Shown here: positions 54,520 through 61,485 of the stretch, piece by piece
Position numbering within the stretch: the first letter of the stretch is position 1
Layout of the letters: each line of letters opens with the position of its first letter
Origin: Acetobacter farinalis
Lineage (GTDB): Bacteria; Pseudomonadota; Alphaproteobacteria; Acetobacterales; Acetobacteraceae
Direction of reading: 5' to 3'
DNA: 64,000 bases
Assembly: GCF_026240015.1 (NCBI RefSeq)
Contig: NZ_JAPIUX010000005.1
Location: forward strand, 1 to 64,000
Program-made: the position numbers and the translations under genes
Notes under the pieces: generated by a model
What the model was told of the DNA's origin: nothing
What the model saw: the letters and a program-made list of their open reading frames with translations, nothing else
Databases searched by the model: none

Positions 54520-56180
54520 CAGGACACCTTCCCTGCTGTGCGTGATTTCTTTTTGACAAGCTGAGAAAGACCCAGACTCGACATAATCTTTTCTCCTTCT
54601 TTCCCCCCTCCTGATACGGCAGCCCCCAGCCGCCTGCGCGCCAGTGCGGAACGCCTGGCTTCTGTCATGCCCGTATCGGCTTCCAGAATGACAGTGCTAT
54701 CAAACTCCCGCATTGCGGCCTGTGCGAGGGTGCGGAGCCATGATGCCTTGAATGTCTCATCATTGCTTTCATCTTCAACACCCGAAGCTTTCTGCATCAG
54801 GGTGAAAAACGGCCCTTCTGTTTCTGCCCAGAAGCGCTCACGCACGTTGGAGAGCAGCGTTACATCGACAGAAACAGTGCCTTTCCCAAACAGGGCCTCA
54901 CGCACACTCCCGCGCAGGATATCAGCAATCTGCGTTGCAACGCTTACGCAGAGGCACGCCAATGCGTTCAGATCCTTCTGGCGCTCCTCATTCTGAGCGC
55001 CGGGGAGCGGCATCTCGCTTTCCACAAAGCCGCGGGCTTTCATGTTATCCATATCAAATCCCGCCGCCAGCAGGCGGGGCTGTTGTGAAAGGCATGTATT
55101 CAGCGCGCGTGCCCCCCGCCAGTTGACAACACAGCTTGCCGGAAGCCTGTTCCCATCAGCACTTTCCACCACAACGCCGGTCCAGTGCCGATAGCCAATC
55201 CCCCCCGGCTGCGGATGAACGGCCAGCCATTCGGCTCCGTCCTTTTGCCGGTAGCGCGGTGTAAGGGGGTGAATGGTCCCGCCCGCTCCATACGGCATGC
55301 CAATCCAGTCGGCATATTTCGGGCCGTAGGGCCGCTGGCGCCATCCCGACACCAAGCGGTCATCCGGTTGCCCTGTCAGATCACAGGTACCCTCTTCAAC
55401 AGTCTCAAAATCGAGGCGGATGCGCCTTGGCATACCCCACCAGCATTGCAGCGGGTGCGCGTTCTCTGTTGCCCGCACATCCGTTCCCTCTTTGCCCGAC
55501 ACCACCGTGGGGGCCATCCATGGGAAAACTGTTTTTATATCGCCCTCTTTTGCGGGGGGACCTTCAGGAACATTCGCCCAGACAATCTCCCACACGCTGG
55601 CCTCTTCCGAGGGGAGCACAAGAGTAGTCAGCGGACCACCACCGCGCAGGCCTGTCATATTCCCTGCGCCGCCACTTGGCGCCCAAGATTGCAGGGTGAA
55701 CAGCGCCATTGCCGCAGCACCCCGCCCCAGACGCTCCACCTGCCCCCGATGGACAAAAAGATCGGCATTGCGTTTGACAGTGCTTTCCCCCGGTGCCTCA
55801 ATCAGCAGCCGTTCGATAAGCTCCTGTCCGCTCTGAAGATCTTCAAAATCCTGAAGAAAACGTGGGCCGGGGCCATCCAGCCAGAATGCATCGGTAACAG
55901 CCGCAAAGGCTTCATCCAGCTTTTCGACAGAAGGCGGCGTATTCCACCCCTGCAACCACGCCCGGTTGCCTGTTGGCGGGCACGCTGTGGCCACAAGGCC
56001 GATCAGAAATTCAAAGGTGGCGACCCGAAAGTCCGCACGCGGCCAGGAAAATCCGATAATCGGATCGTCTTTCAATCCCTCTACAATCTGGGCGGGGCGA
56101 ATGACGCTCCGTGCGCCGGATTTATGGAGGACTGGCAACCATGCGTCTGTAATGAGATTGAAAAATTCAGACGCCGTCAT
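54519..56180 (-). CDS. cas8e: Cascade large subunit Cas8e (Cse1, CasA)
   Basis: This 553-residue protein opens FFNLITDAWLPVLHKSGARSVIRPAQIVEG, the CasA signature. Further matches are IGFSWPRADFRVATFEFLIGLVATACPPTGNRAWLQGW and LYHFQ-like TLQSWAPSGGAGNMTGLRGGGPLTTLVLP. It recognises the PAM and recruits Cas3. It follows the 310-bp interval after cas3, so it probably starts a separate transcript. Confidence 0.96.
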   Translation of the reverse strand: MTASEFFNLITDAWLPVLHKSGARSVIRPAQIVEGLKDDPIIGFSWPRADFRVATFEFLIGLVATACPPTGNRAWLQGWNTPPSVEKLDEAFAAVTDAFWLDGPGPRFLQDFEDLQSGQELIERLLIEAPGESTVKRNADLFVHRGQVERLGRGAAAMALFTLQSWAPSGGAGNMTGLRGGGPLTTLVLPSEEASVWEIVWANVPEGPPAKEGDIKTVFPWMAPTVVSGKEGTDVRATENAHPLQCWWGMPRRIRLDFETVEEGTCDLTGQPDDRLVSGWRQRPYGPKYADWIGMPYGAGGTIHPLTPRYRQKDGAEWLAVHPQPGGIGYRHWTGVVVESADGNRLPASCVVNWRGARALNTCLSQQPRLLAAGFDMDNMKARGFVESEMPLPGAQNEERQKDLNALACLCVSVATQIADILRGSVREALFGKGTVSVDVTLLSNVRERFWAETEGPFFTLMQKASGVEDESNDETFKASWLRTLAQAAMREFDSTVILEADTGMTEARRSALARRRLGAAVSGGGKEGEKIMSSLGLSQLVKKKSRTAGKVS

Positions 56181-56206
56181 TTAATTAGACATCCTAATTT
56201 GAAATA

Positions 56207-56212
56207 ATTATA
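56207..56212 (-). promoter_or_regulatory. Perfect -10 box ahead of cas8e
   Basis: On the minus strand TATAAT lies 27 bases upstream of the cas8e ATG in a very AT-rich run. No matching -35 is seen at 16-18 bp, so activation or extended contacts would be needed. It suggests a promoter for the Cascade-adaptation genes separate from cas3. Confidence 0.4.
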
Positions 56213-56220
56213 TAATATGG

Positions 56221-56253
56221 CCCTGCCTATCAGCTGCAATCTGACAGGCAGGG
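56221..56253 (-). terminator. 13-bp hairpin between creT-like ORF and cas8e
   Basis: CCCTGCCTGTCAG pairs with CTGATAGGCAGGG on the minus strand, with a single G-T wobble and a 7-base loop. It starts 30 bases after the mini-ORF stop and could end or stabilise the toxin-like RNA. No T-run follows, so termination strength is uncertain. Confidence 0.5.
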
Positions 56254-56282
56254 TTATTAGTCTTAGGGGACATAATTGCCCC

Positions 56283-56312
56283 TTATACTCTTCTCGCAAA
56301 CGTGTATCGCAC
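56283..56312 (-). ncRNA. creT: CreT-like toxin RNA: mini-ORF with tandem AGA codons
   Basis: On the minus strand a strong ribosome site GGGAGGAG (56326-56319) is followed, 6 bases on, by a GTG. It opens the nine-codon frame Met-Arg-Tyr-Thr-Phe-Ala-Arg-Arg-Val-stop, whose two adjacent Arg codons are AGA AGA. AGA is rare in this GC-rich coding sequence. In the first described CreTA module (Haloarcula type I-B), the CreT RNA is toxic because tandem AGA codons in a mini-ORF sequester the scarce cognate tRNA. The 5' leader carries a 12-bp hairpin (56343-56368). Transcript ends are inferred to lie near 56369 and 56221. Toxicity is not shown by sequence alone. Confidence 0.65.
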
Positions 56313-56342
56313 GTTACGCTCCTCCCTTTAATTTTCCTTCCC

Positions 56343-56368
56343 GCCACCTCAAGCTCGCTTGGGGTGGC
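56343..56368 (-). other. 12-bp stem-loop in the leader of the CreT-like RNA
   Basis: GCCACCCCAAGC pairs with GCTTGAGGTGGC around GA on the minus strand, with one G-T wobble (on the plus strand it is followed by TGTTTTTGTTT). On the minus strand it would sit at the 5' end of the toxin-like RNA and protect it. On the plus strand it has the form of an intrinsic terminator, but no plus-strand gene precedes it. Confidence 0.55.
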
Positions 56369-56375
56369 TGTTTTT

Positions 56376-56403
56376 GTTTAAACCGATTCGCAAACCGAAT
56401 CAA
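56376..56403 (-). promoter_or_regulatory. Promoter-like sequence for the CreT-like RNA
   Basis: TTGATT (56403-56398), 16 bp, TTAAAC (56381-56376) on the minus strand. The 32-bp protospacer that CreA would address (56427-56396) covers the -35 box entirely, so Cascade bound there would block initiation. Confidence 0.5.
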
Positions 56404-56436
56404 CCTAATTAAGCCTACGGCTCAAGACTTCTTATT

Positions 56437-56512
56437 TTTTAAATCCCTGCTTACGCAGGGAACATAAACCGGCCTACGGCTCAAGACGGTTCATCCCGCC
56501 AAGGCGGGAACG
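56437..56512 (-). ncRNA. creA: CreA-like crRNA: two degenerate repeats around a 21-nt pseudo-spacer
   Basis: Reading the minus strand, pseudo-repeat 1 (56512-56487) is CGTTCCCGCC-TT-GGCGGG followed by the intact 8-nt handle ATGAACCG. Pseudo-repeat 2 (56465-56437) has stem TCCCTGC-GTAA-GCAGGGA with a decayed tail TTTAAAA. Between them is a 21-nt spacer starting TCTTGAGCCGTAGGC. Those 15 bases recur at 56427-56413, directly after AAG, the PAM preferred by E. coli type I-E. Cas6e processing of such a transcript would give a guide able to bring Cascade to the promoter-like site next to it. Cleavage is not expected with a seed-only match. A cas-regulating (CreR) role on the downstream cas8e transcript is an alternative. 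Confidence 0.75.
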
Positions 56513-59226
56513 ATGAGCAGACCATACTGCTGATCATATCTGACCACAATATCTCGCCCCTGCTCGCTACAGCCCGCCCCTTCCCATCCCTCTCCTGCCT
56601 CTTCCAGAATCAACAGCAGATAAAGGTCTTCCGCCTCCCGCTCCCAGCGAGACCAGTCAGACCGGGCCGCAGCGACCGCAGCCTTCCGGTCTTCCGAGAC
56701 AGGACACGCCGCAAGGGTATGACGCGCCACGGAAACCTCAGAAAGTGCCCAGGCGCGCTTCTTCTCATGTGGTGCCGCAAGCGTGCTGTCCTTCAACGCG
56801 GCCCAGGGCACAACCTCCCCGCCCCTCATGACACCGAGACGCACCGTAACAGACGGGCGCTCTTCAAGCCGTGTGGGTGTTCGTATGTCGCGCTCCCACA
56901 AAGCCCCCTCCGGAGCATATCCAGTGAGGTAATTCAGAACATTTCGGGCAGCAGCACCACGGGCCGCACGCCCTTTCCCTTCAACATCCCTGGCGGCACC
57001 CGTCAGGCCAGCCGGCACATCGGACGTCTCACCAGCTTCCTCAATTGTCTCACCAGCTTCCTCAATTAAGGTACGCACAGAGTCAGGGCTTCGTATGGCA
57101 CCTGCGCGCTTCAAGGCTCTTGCAGTTCTCCATAAAAGGGCAGCATCACGATAAACAGCGGCGGTGCCAGGCAGAACCCGGCTGATCCATTTTGGATCTG
57201 GGTCTTCAACAGGATCAGGTGAGAAAAGGCAGATTTCATCACGCTCAACAGGCCGCTCATCCCGCTTATGGCGACGAAGCCTGCCAGCCCGCTGAATGAT
57301 CAGATCCATGGGGGCGAGATCTGTGCAGAGCACATCAAAATCCAGATCCAGAGACTGTTCAATAACCTGACTGGCCACCAGCACTGCGGCCCGGTCTGGC
57401 GCTGTGCTGTCCTTTCCGAAGCGGGCAAGTACCGAACGCTCAATAGCCAGACGATCCACCATGGCAAAACGGGCATGAAAGACCATGGCCTCGATCCCTT
57501 TTTCCTTAAGGGCTTTTGCCGAGGCAATCACATCATCCACCGTATTGCGCACCCATGCGACCGCAGCCCCCTTGCATGCCGCACTCACGATTTCCGTCAT
57601 AACAGACGCCTCGTCACAGACCTGCCTTACCGCAATGGTCCGTTCCAGCCCGGCCCGCGGAGCGCAGGGCAGTTCTTCCGCCCCTACCTGCCCCACAAGG
57701 GTCACAAGCGGATAGGCCGTGCTGGACAGCTCCGCAGGGTCTTCCTGACGCAAGCCTTCTCTGAAAGCCGCTGCGAGCTTCTGGCGTACAGCACGGGTCA
57801 ACGTTGCGGAAAGAAGAATGGCAGAACCGCCCATGGCCGCATGAAAGCGCAGCAGGGCGGCCATTTCTTCCTGCATGTACGGATCATAAGCATGGCATTC
57901 ATCCACCAGCAGCACCTTTCCGGCGAGCCCGGCCTGCCGCATGGTGGCAAACCGGACCGGCAGGACCGCCATCAACGCCTGATCAATCGTGCCGACACCC
58001 ACCTGCGCGAGCAGTGCCCTGCGCGATTCACTCCCCAGCCACGCTGAACAGCACACTTCGGCGGCCTCAGCACGGTCCGTTTTCAAGGCTGCGCCCTCCA
58101 GAGCATCCTCAGGCGCCAGCACCGAGACAAAGCGCTCATCAAGCAAGGCACGCCCGTGCGCCAGCGCAAGAGAGGGGTGAGAGGAAGGCTGGAACAGGCT
58201 GCGGTACGCCATAGCCAGCCGATCAAACATGGCATTGGCTGTGGCCATGGTTGGCAGCGCAACAAACAGGCCGTTTGCCCGCCCCGCCGCCATCAACCGA
58301 TGCGCCGCCACCAGTGCCGCTTCCGTCTTGCCTGAACCCGTCATGTCCTCAATAACAACCAGCGTCGGGCCGGTCGGTAGGGACGCGACTTCCATCAGAG
58401 CCTGAACAGGTGATGGCGTCCTGATATGCGGGAACAGATGCGCAATCCCCTGAAAGGGTGACGCGCTGACAGGAGCAAGCCCTGCACGCACGATGGCCGC
58501 CTGTGCATGCCGCAGCGCGTGATTCCAGAAATAACCGGAAGCATCTGCAACATCATCCGGCGAGACATATGGAAACCACTCCTGCCGGGAGCCGATCCAG
58601 TCCGCCTGTACCGTCAACCCGGCAAGCCGCCACTCCAGTTGCAGCAGAGCCTCAGCCGCAAGATAAGGCGGTATGGGTGGCGGCCGGAAAAGATCAAACA
58701 AAAGGCTGACAAGTTTACGGGCATATGGCGCGATCACCTTGATATCAGCTTTACGCGCTCTGTCTTCAATTGCGGAAACCGGTGCCCCATGGTGTCCGGC
58801 TATGGCGCGCCCTACTCGGCTCTTTTCGTCAGGCAGCCAGGAATTTCCTTCGGCATCCACTCCAAAAAGGGGAGCCAGTGCGTCCTGACAGACATGGTCC
58901 AGAAGAGCCAGACCATCGCTATCATGGCGTGATGACGTGGCTCTCTCCGGGTAAGCCCCCAACGCCTGTTCCGGCCAGCATTCCGGAACTTTGGCCTGAA
59001 ACCCCGGCACCAGCTTGCCAATATCATGCAGCGCCACCAGCATTCCCAGTTGCCGATAATCCAGCCCCAGACGCTCACTGCCGGGCAACAGGATTGCCAC
59101 CGCCGCCACGTCCAGCATGTGGGCAATAAGCGGGTGCATTAAAAAGCCGGTGTCTTGCGCCAGTTGCACAGGGCGTGCCTTGCCCCAGAAAAATCTCAAA
59201 CCACCATCATCTGCAATGCCCGACAT
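56491..59226 (-). CDS. cas3: CRISPR-associated helicase-nuclease Cas3
   Basis: This 911-residue protein has an N-terminal HD nuclease with H31 (MHPLIAHMLD), H67-D68 (LHDIGKLVPGFQ), H101 and H145-H146 (AGHHGAP). The SF2 helicase follows with Walker A TGSGKT (295-301) and DECH at 442-445, then SATLTRAVR. The C-terminal stretch QVIEQSLDLDFDVLCTDLAPMDLIIQRAGRLRRH is motif VI. It unwinds and degrades Cascade-marked DNA. A 21-bp tandem duplication gives IEEAGET twice. Its stop codon TGA lies inside the handle of the creA-like pseudo-repeat. Confidence 0.97.
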   Translation of the reverse strand: MSGIADDGGLRFFWGKARPVQLAQDTGFLMHPLIAHMLDVAAVAILLPGSERLGLDYRQLGMLVALHDIGKLVPGFQAKVPECWPEQALGAYPERATSSRHDSDGLALLDHVCQDALAPLFGVDAEGNSWLPDEKSRVGRAIAGHHGAPVSAIEDRARKADIKVIAPYARKLVSLLFDLFRPPPIPPYLAAEALLQLEWRLAGLTVQADWIGSRQEWFPYVSPDDVADASGYFWNHALRHAQAAIVRAGLAPVSASPFQGIAHLFPHIRTPSPVQALMEVASLPTGPTLVVIEDMTGSGKTEAALVAAHRLMAAGRANGLFVALPTMATANAMFDRLAMAYRSLFQPSSHPSLALAHGRALLDERFVSVLAPEDALEGAALKTDRAEAAEVCCSAWLGSESRRALLAQVGVGTIDQALMAVLPVRFATMRQAGLAGKVLLVDECHAYDPYMQEEMAALLRFHAAMGGSAILLSATLTRAVRQKLAAAFREGLRQEDPAELSSTAYPLVTLVGQVGAEELPCAPRAGLERTIAVRQVCDEASVMTEIVSAACKGAAVAWVRNTVDDVIASAKALKEKGIEAMVFHARFAMVDRLAIERSVLARFGKDSTAPDRAAVLVASQVIEQSLDLDFDVLCTDLAPMDLIIQRAGRLRRHKRDERPVERDEICLFSPDPVEDPDPKWISRVLPGTAAVYRDAALLWRTARALKRAGAIRSPDSVRTLIEEAGETIEEAGETSDVPAGLTGAARDVEGKGRAARGAAARNVLNYLTGYAPEGALWERDIRTPTRLEERPSVTVRLGVMRGGEVVPWAALKDSTLAAPHEKKRAWALSEVSVARHTLAACPVSEDRKAAVAAARSDWSRWEREAEDLYLLLILEEAGEGWEGAGCSEQGRDIVVRYDQQYGLLIVPALAG

Positions 59227-59541
59227 AGCCCGCCCCTCTTCCTGCCACCCAGCAAGACTGACATATTCACCAGCAACGTAACCAGTGGCATGGAAGGTGT
59301 CCGCCGCTAAAAAGGAAGATCAGCCGTGTGGGCTCATGTTTGGGGCTGACCTTACTTCCTTCTGAGGAAAGAGGCGCACAGGCCCACCGGAAAACTCTTT
59401 CCAAAAAAAAGAATTTTCTGTTTTTTGATTGCACTCGATAGTCTGCTTAGCTGCACTGCCCGTGACGTATCCTGACGTACGGGCGCACTTCCGGAAGAAC
59501 GGGAAAGCGCCGCCTCTGCCTGTTTCTGCCGTAACAAAAAC
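59227..59541. other. Intergenic region upstream of cas3
   Basis: About 315 bases between the cas3 start and the end of tag, both on the minus strand. It must carry the cas3 promoter, and an A/T-rich run (59400-59430) is present. I see no clear operator, and no degenerate repeat on this side. Confidence 0.4.
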
Positions 59542-60150
59542 TTACGCAGAATAAGGAGAGACCTCAGACTGGCCGAGCGGTCCGTTCCTCGTCCTGTTTC
59601 GGCAGAAACAGTTCGTTTCATGATCATTGATAAGACCGCAGGCCTGCGCCCATGCATGCACAATCACAGGCCCCACAAAGCTGAAGCCCCGCGCCTTTAA
59701 TGCGGTGGAGAGCATATCCCCTACCACCGAACGCGTTGATGTGCCCGAACCATCCCCCGGCACCGGTTGCCCCTGCACGCTGGCCCACACAAAACCGGAA
59801 AAATCCTCGCCCGCGTCCTGCATCGCCAGATAGGCGCGGGCATTGCGGATCACCGCCCTGACTTTGGTGGGAGAGCGGATAATCTCCCGGTTGCCTAGTA
59901 GCTGGCTGATTTCGGTCTCACCATATCCGGCCACGATTTCCGGTCTGAACCCGGCAAAGGCCGCCCGGAAAGCGTCTCGCCTGGCCAGAATCAGCCGCCA
60001 TGACAGGCCAGCCTGAAAGCCATCAAGCATCAGCTTTTCCCACAGAGCACGGGACTCATACTCCGGCACACCCCATTCGGTGTCATGATAGGCCTGAAGC
60101 AGGGCATCCGTTCTGGCCCAGAGGCAGCGCGTGTGTCCGTTATTGGTCAT
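59542..60150 (-). CDS. tag: DNA-3-methyladenine glycosylase I
   Basis: This is a protein of about 202 residues. Its zinc-binding Cys9 and His22 (TRCLW...AYHDTEWGVP) have the same spacing as Cys4/His17 of E. coli Tag. The C-terminal His and Cys in INDHETNCFC complete the site. YESRALWEKLMLDGFQAGLSW is the family core. It removes 3-methyladenine from alkylated DNA. The ATG at 60150 overlaps the alkB stop. Confidence 0.93.
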   Translation of the reverse strand: MTNNGHTRCLWARTDALLQAYHDTEWGVPEYESRALWEKLMLDGFQAGLSWRLILARRDAFRAAFAGFRPEIVAGYGETEISQLLGNREIIRSPTKVRAVIRNARAYLAMQDAGEDFSGFVWASVQGQPVPGDGSGTSTRSVVGDMLSTALKARGFSFVGPVIVHAWAQACGLINDHETNCFCRNRTRNGPLGQSEVSPYSA

Positions 60151-60794
60151 CGGGCCTTGCGGAATGTCAGATTGTAGCGACATGCGCCATGCTCACCAGC
60201 GCCTGCAGCCGCCTGCACAGGTTCAACCCCGTGAAAATTCATGCGTGAGTCCCCTCCCCATACCATCACATCCCCTTCACACAGCGTGATACGCCGCCTG
60301 GGGTCCCGTCGTTCCGCGCCTCCCCAGAGAAAGACAGCCGGAAGTCCCAGAGAGACGGATACAATCGGAGCGTTCATATCCCCTTCATCCAGATCCTGAT
60401 GCAGGGACAAGCGCGCCCCCGGTGCATAGCGGTTGACAAGGCAGGTATCAGGGCGAAACTCCGCAAAGCCTGCGCGGGCGGCGGCCTGATACGCTAGTTC
60501 GCGGAATATGGGGGGCATGTGTGGCCACGCCTGTCTGGTCTCGGGATCGAAAGCCATGTAACGATATCCGCCGCGCCCGCTGGTCCAGCCAAAGCTGCCG
60601 CAACTGGTCGTGGCAACGGACATGCACCGCCCGCCCGGAGTGAGCATGTGCCGAAAAGGCGAACCGGCGGCAATGCTCTGGATATGAGCATGCAACCTCC
60701 CCACCTGTGCCCTGGCAAAATCAGGAAGGAAGAGCGCTCCGGCGGAAAGGAGCACATCAGGACGCGCTGTGCCGAACAGGTCAGGCTGCATCAT
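60147..60794 (-). CDS. alkB: Alkylated DNA repair dioxygenase AlkB
   Basis: This is a protein of about 215 residues. The Fe(II) site H-X-D lies in LSLHQDLDEGDMNAPIVSVSLGLPAVFLWGG, the distal His in SRMNFHGV, and the 2-oxoglutarate Arg in CRYNLTFRKAR. AlkB reverses 1-methyladenine and 3-methylcytosine. The start at 60794 overlaps the preceding oxygenase gene by 14 bases. Confidence 0.94.
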   Translation of the reverse strand: MMQPDLFGTARPDVLLSAGALFLPDFARAQVGRLHAHIQSIAAGSPFRHMLTPGGRCMSVATTSCGSFGWTSGRGGYRYMAFDPETRQAWPHMPPIFRELAYQAAARAGFAEFRPDTCLVNRYAPGARLSLHQDLDEGDMNAPIVSVSLGLPAVFLWGGAERRDPRRRITLCEGDVMVWGGDSRMNFHGVEPVQAAAGAGEHGACRYNLTFRKAR

Positions 60795-61485
60795 GGAAAA
60801 TAAGCCCCAGCGTGTGACGAAGGCCGCTACGGACACGGCTGACACCATGCCGCAGTGTCACGCGATAGTCTCCACGCGCACCAGCCTTCGGCCTCTGGCT
60901 GACGGCAAACAGCACGGCATCTCCCATCCTGAGAGGCACGACATCCGCACGGGATTGCATGCGGGGCCGCTGTTCCGTCAGCACGAACTCACCCCCGGTA
61001 AAATCCCTCTCCGGGCAGGAGAGCAGAACGGCGAGCTGGATGGGAAAAACATGCTCTCCGTAAAGATCTTGATGCAGACAGTTATAATCACCCGCCCCAT
61101 ACCGCAGTAGGAGCGGTGTGGGGCGCGTCTGGCCCGCCGCATGGCAGCGGGCGAGAAAACTTTGATGATCTGAAGGGAAACGGACCGGAAATCCCATACG
61201 CTCCATCCAGCGGTTCGCCGTCGGGACAAGAAAAGGATAAATTTTCTCACGCAAAGTCGTGACCAGAGGCGGAAGTGGATAAGAAAAATAGCAGTATTCT
61301 CCACGCCCGAACCCATGCCGCCCCATGACGACACGGCTGCGAAACCCGGTGCCCTGCGCATAGAGCGCCGAGAGGGACCGGCACGTCGCCTCATCCAGCA
61401 ATCCGGGAATCACGGCCCAGCCATCCTCATCCAGCCTGCGCGCGTTATCCTGCCAGTCCAGTGCTGCAAGAGTTTCCGGGTTCAT
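60781..61485 (-). CDS. 2OG-Fe(II) oxygenase of the ada operon
   Basis: This is a protein of 234 residues. Its metal site is H-X-D in CLHQDLYGEHVFPIQLAVLL, with the distal His in YRVTLRHGVSRVR and the Arg in RHTLGLIFHDAA. YCYFSYPLPPLVTTLREKIYPFL is found in oxygenases fused or linked to ada in many Proteobacteria. The substrate is unproven; a DNA/RNA demethylation-related role is inferred from the operon. Overlaps ada by 4 bases. Confidence 0.88.
   Translation of the reverse strand: MNPETLAALDWQDNARRLDEDGWAVIPGLLDEATCRSLSALYAQGTGFRSRVVMGRHGFGRGEYCYFSYPLPPLVTTLREKIYPFLVPTANRWMERMGFPVRFPSDHQSFLARCHAAGQTRPTPLLLRYGAGDYNCLHQDLYGEHVFPIQLAVLLSCPERDFTGGEFVLTEQRPRMQSRADVVPLRMGDAVLFAVSQRPKAGARGDYRVTLRHGVSRVRSGLRHTLGLIFHDAA

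Noticed and set aside
55185..56207. 340-codon plus-strand frame opposite cas8e
   Set aside because: Shadow of cas8e; low-complexity, no ribosome site.
56343..56380. Plus-strand intrinsic terminator (stem followed by TGTTTTTGTTT) between cas8e and cas3
   Set aside because: No plus-strand gene precedes it. The same hairpin makes better sense as the 5' leader of the minus-strand CreT-like RNA, though a plus-strand small RNA cannot be excluded.
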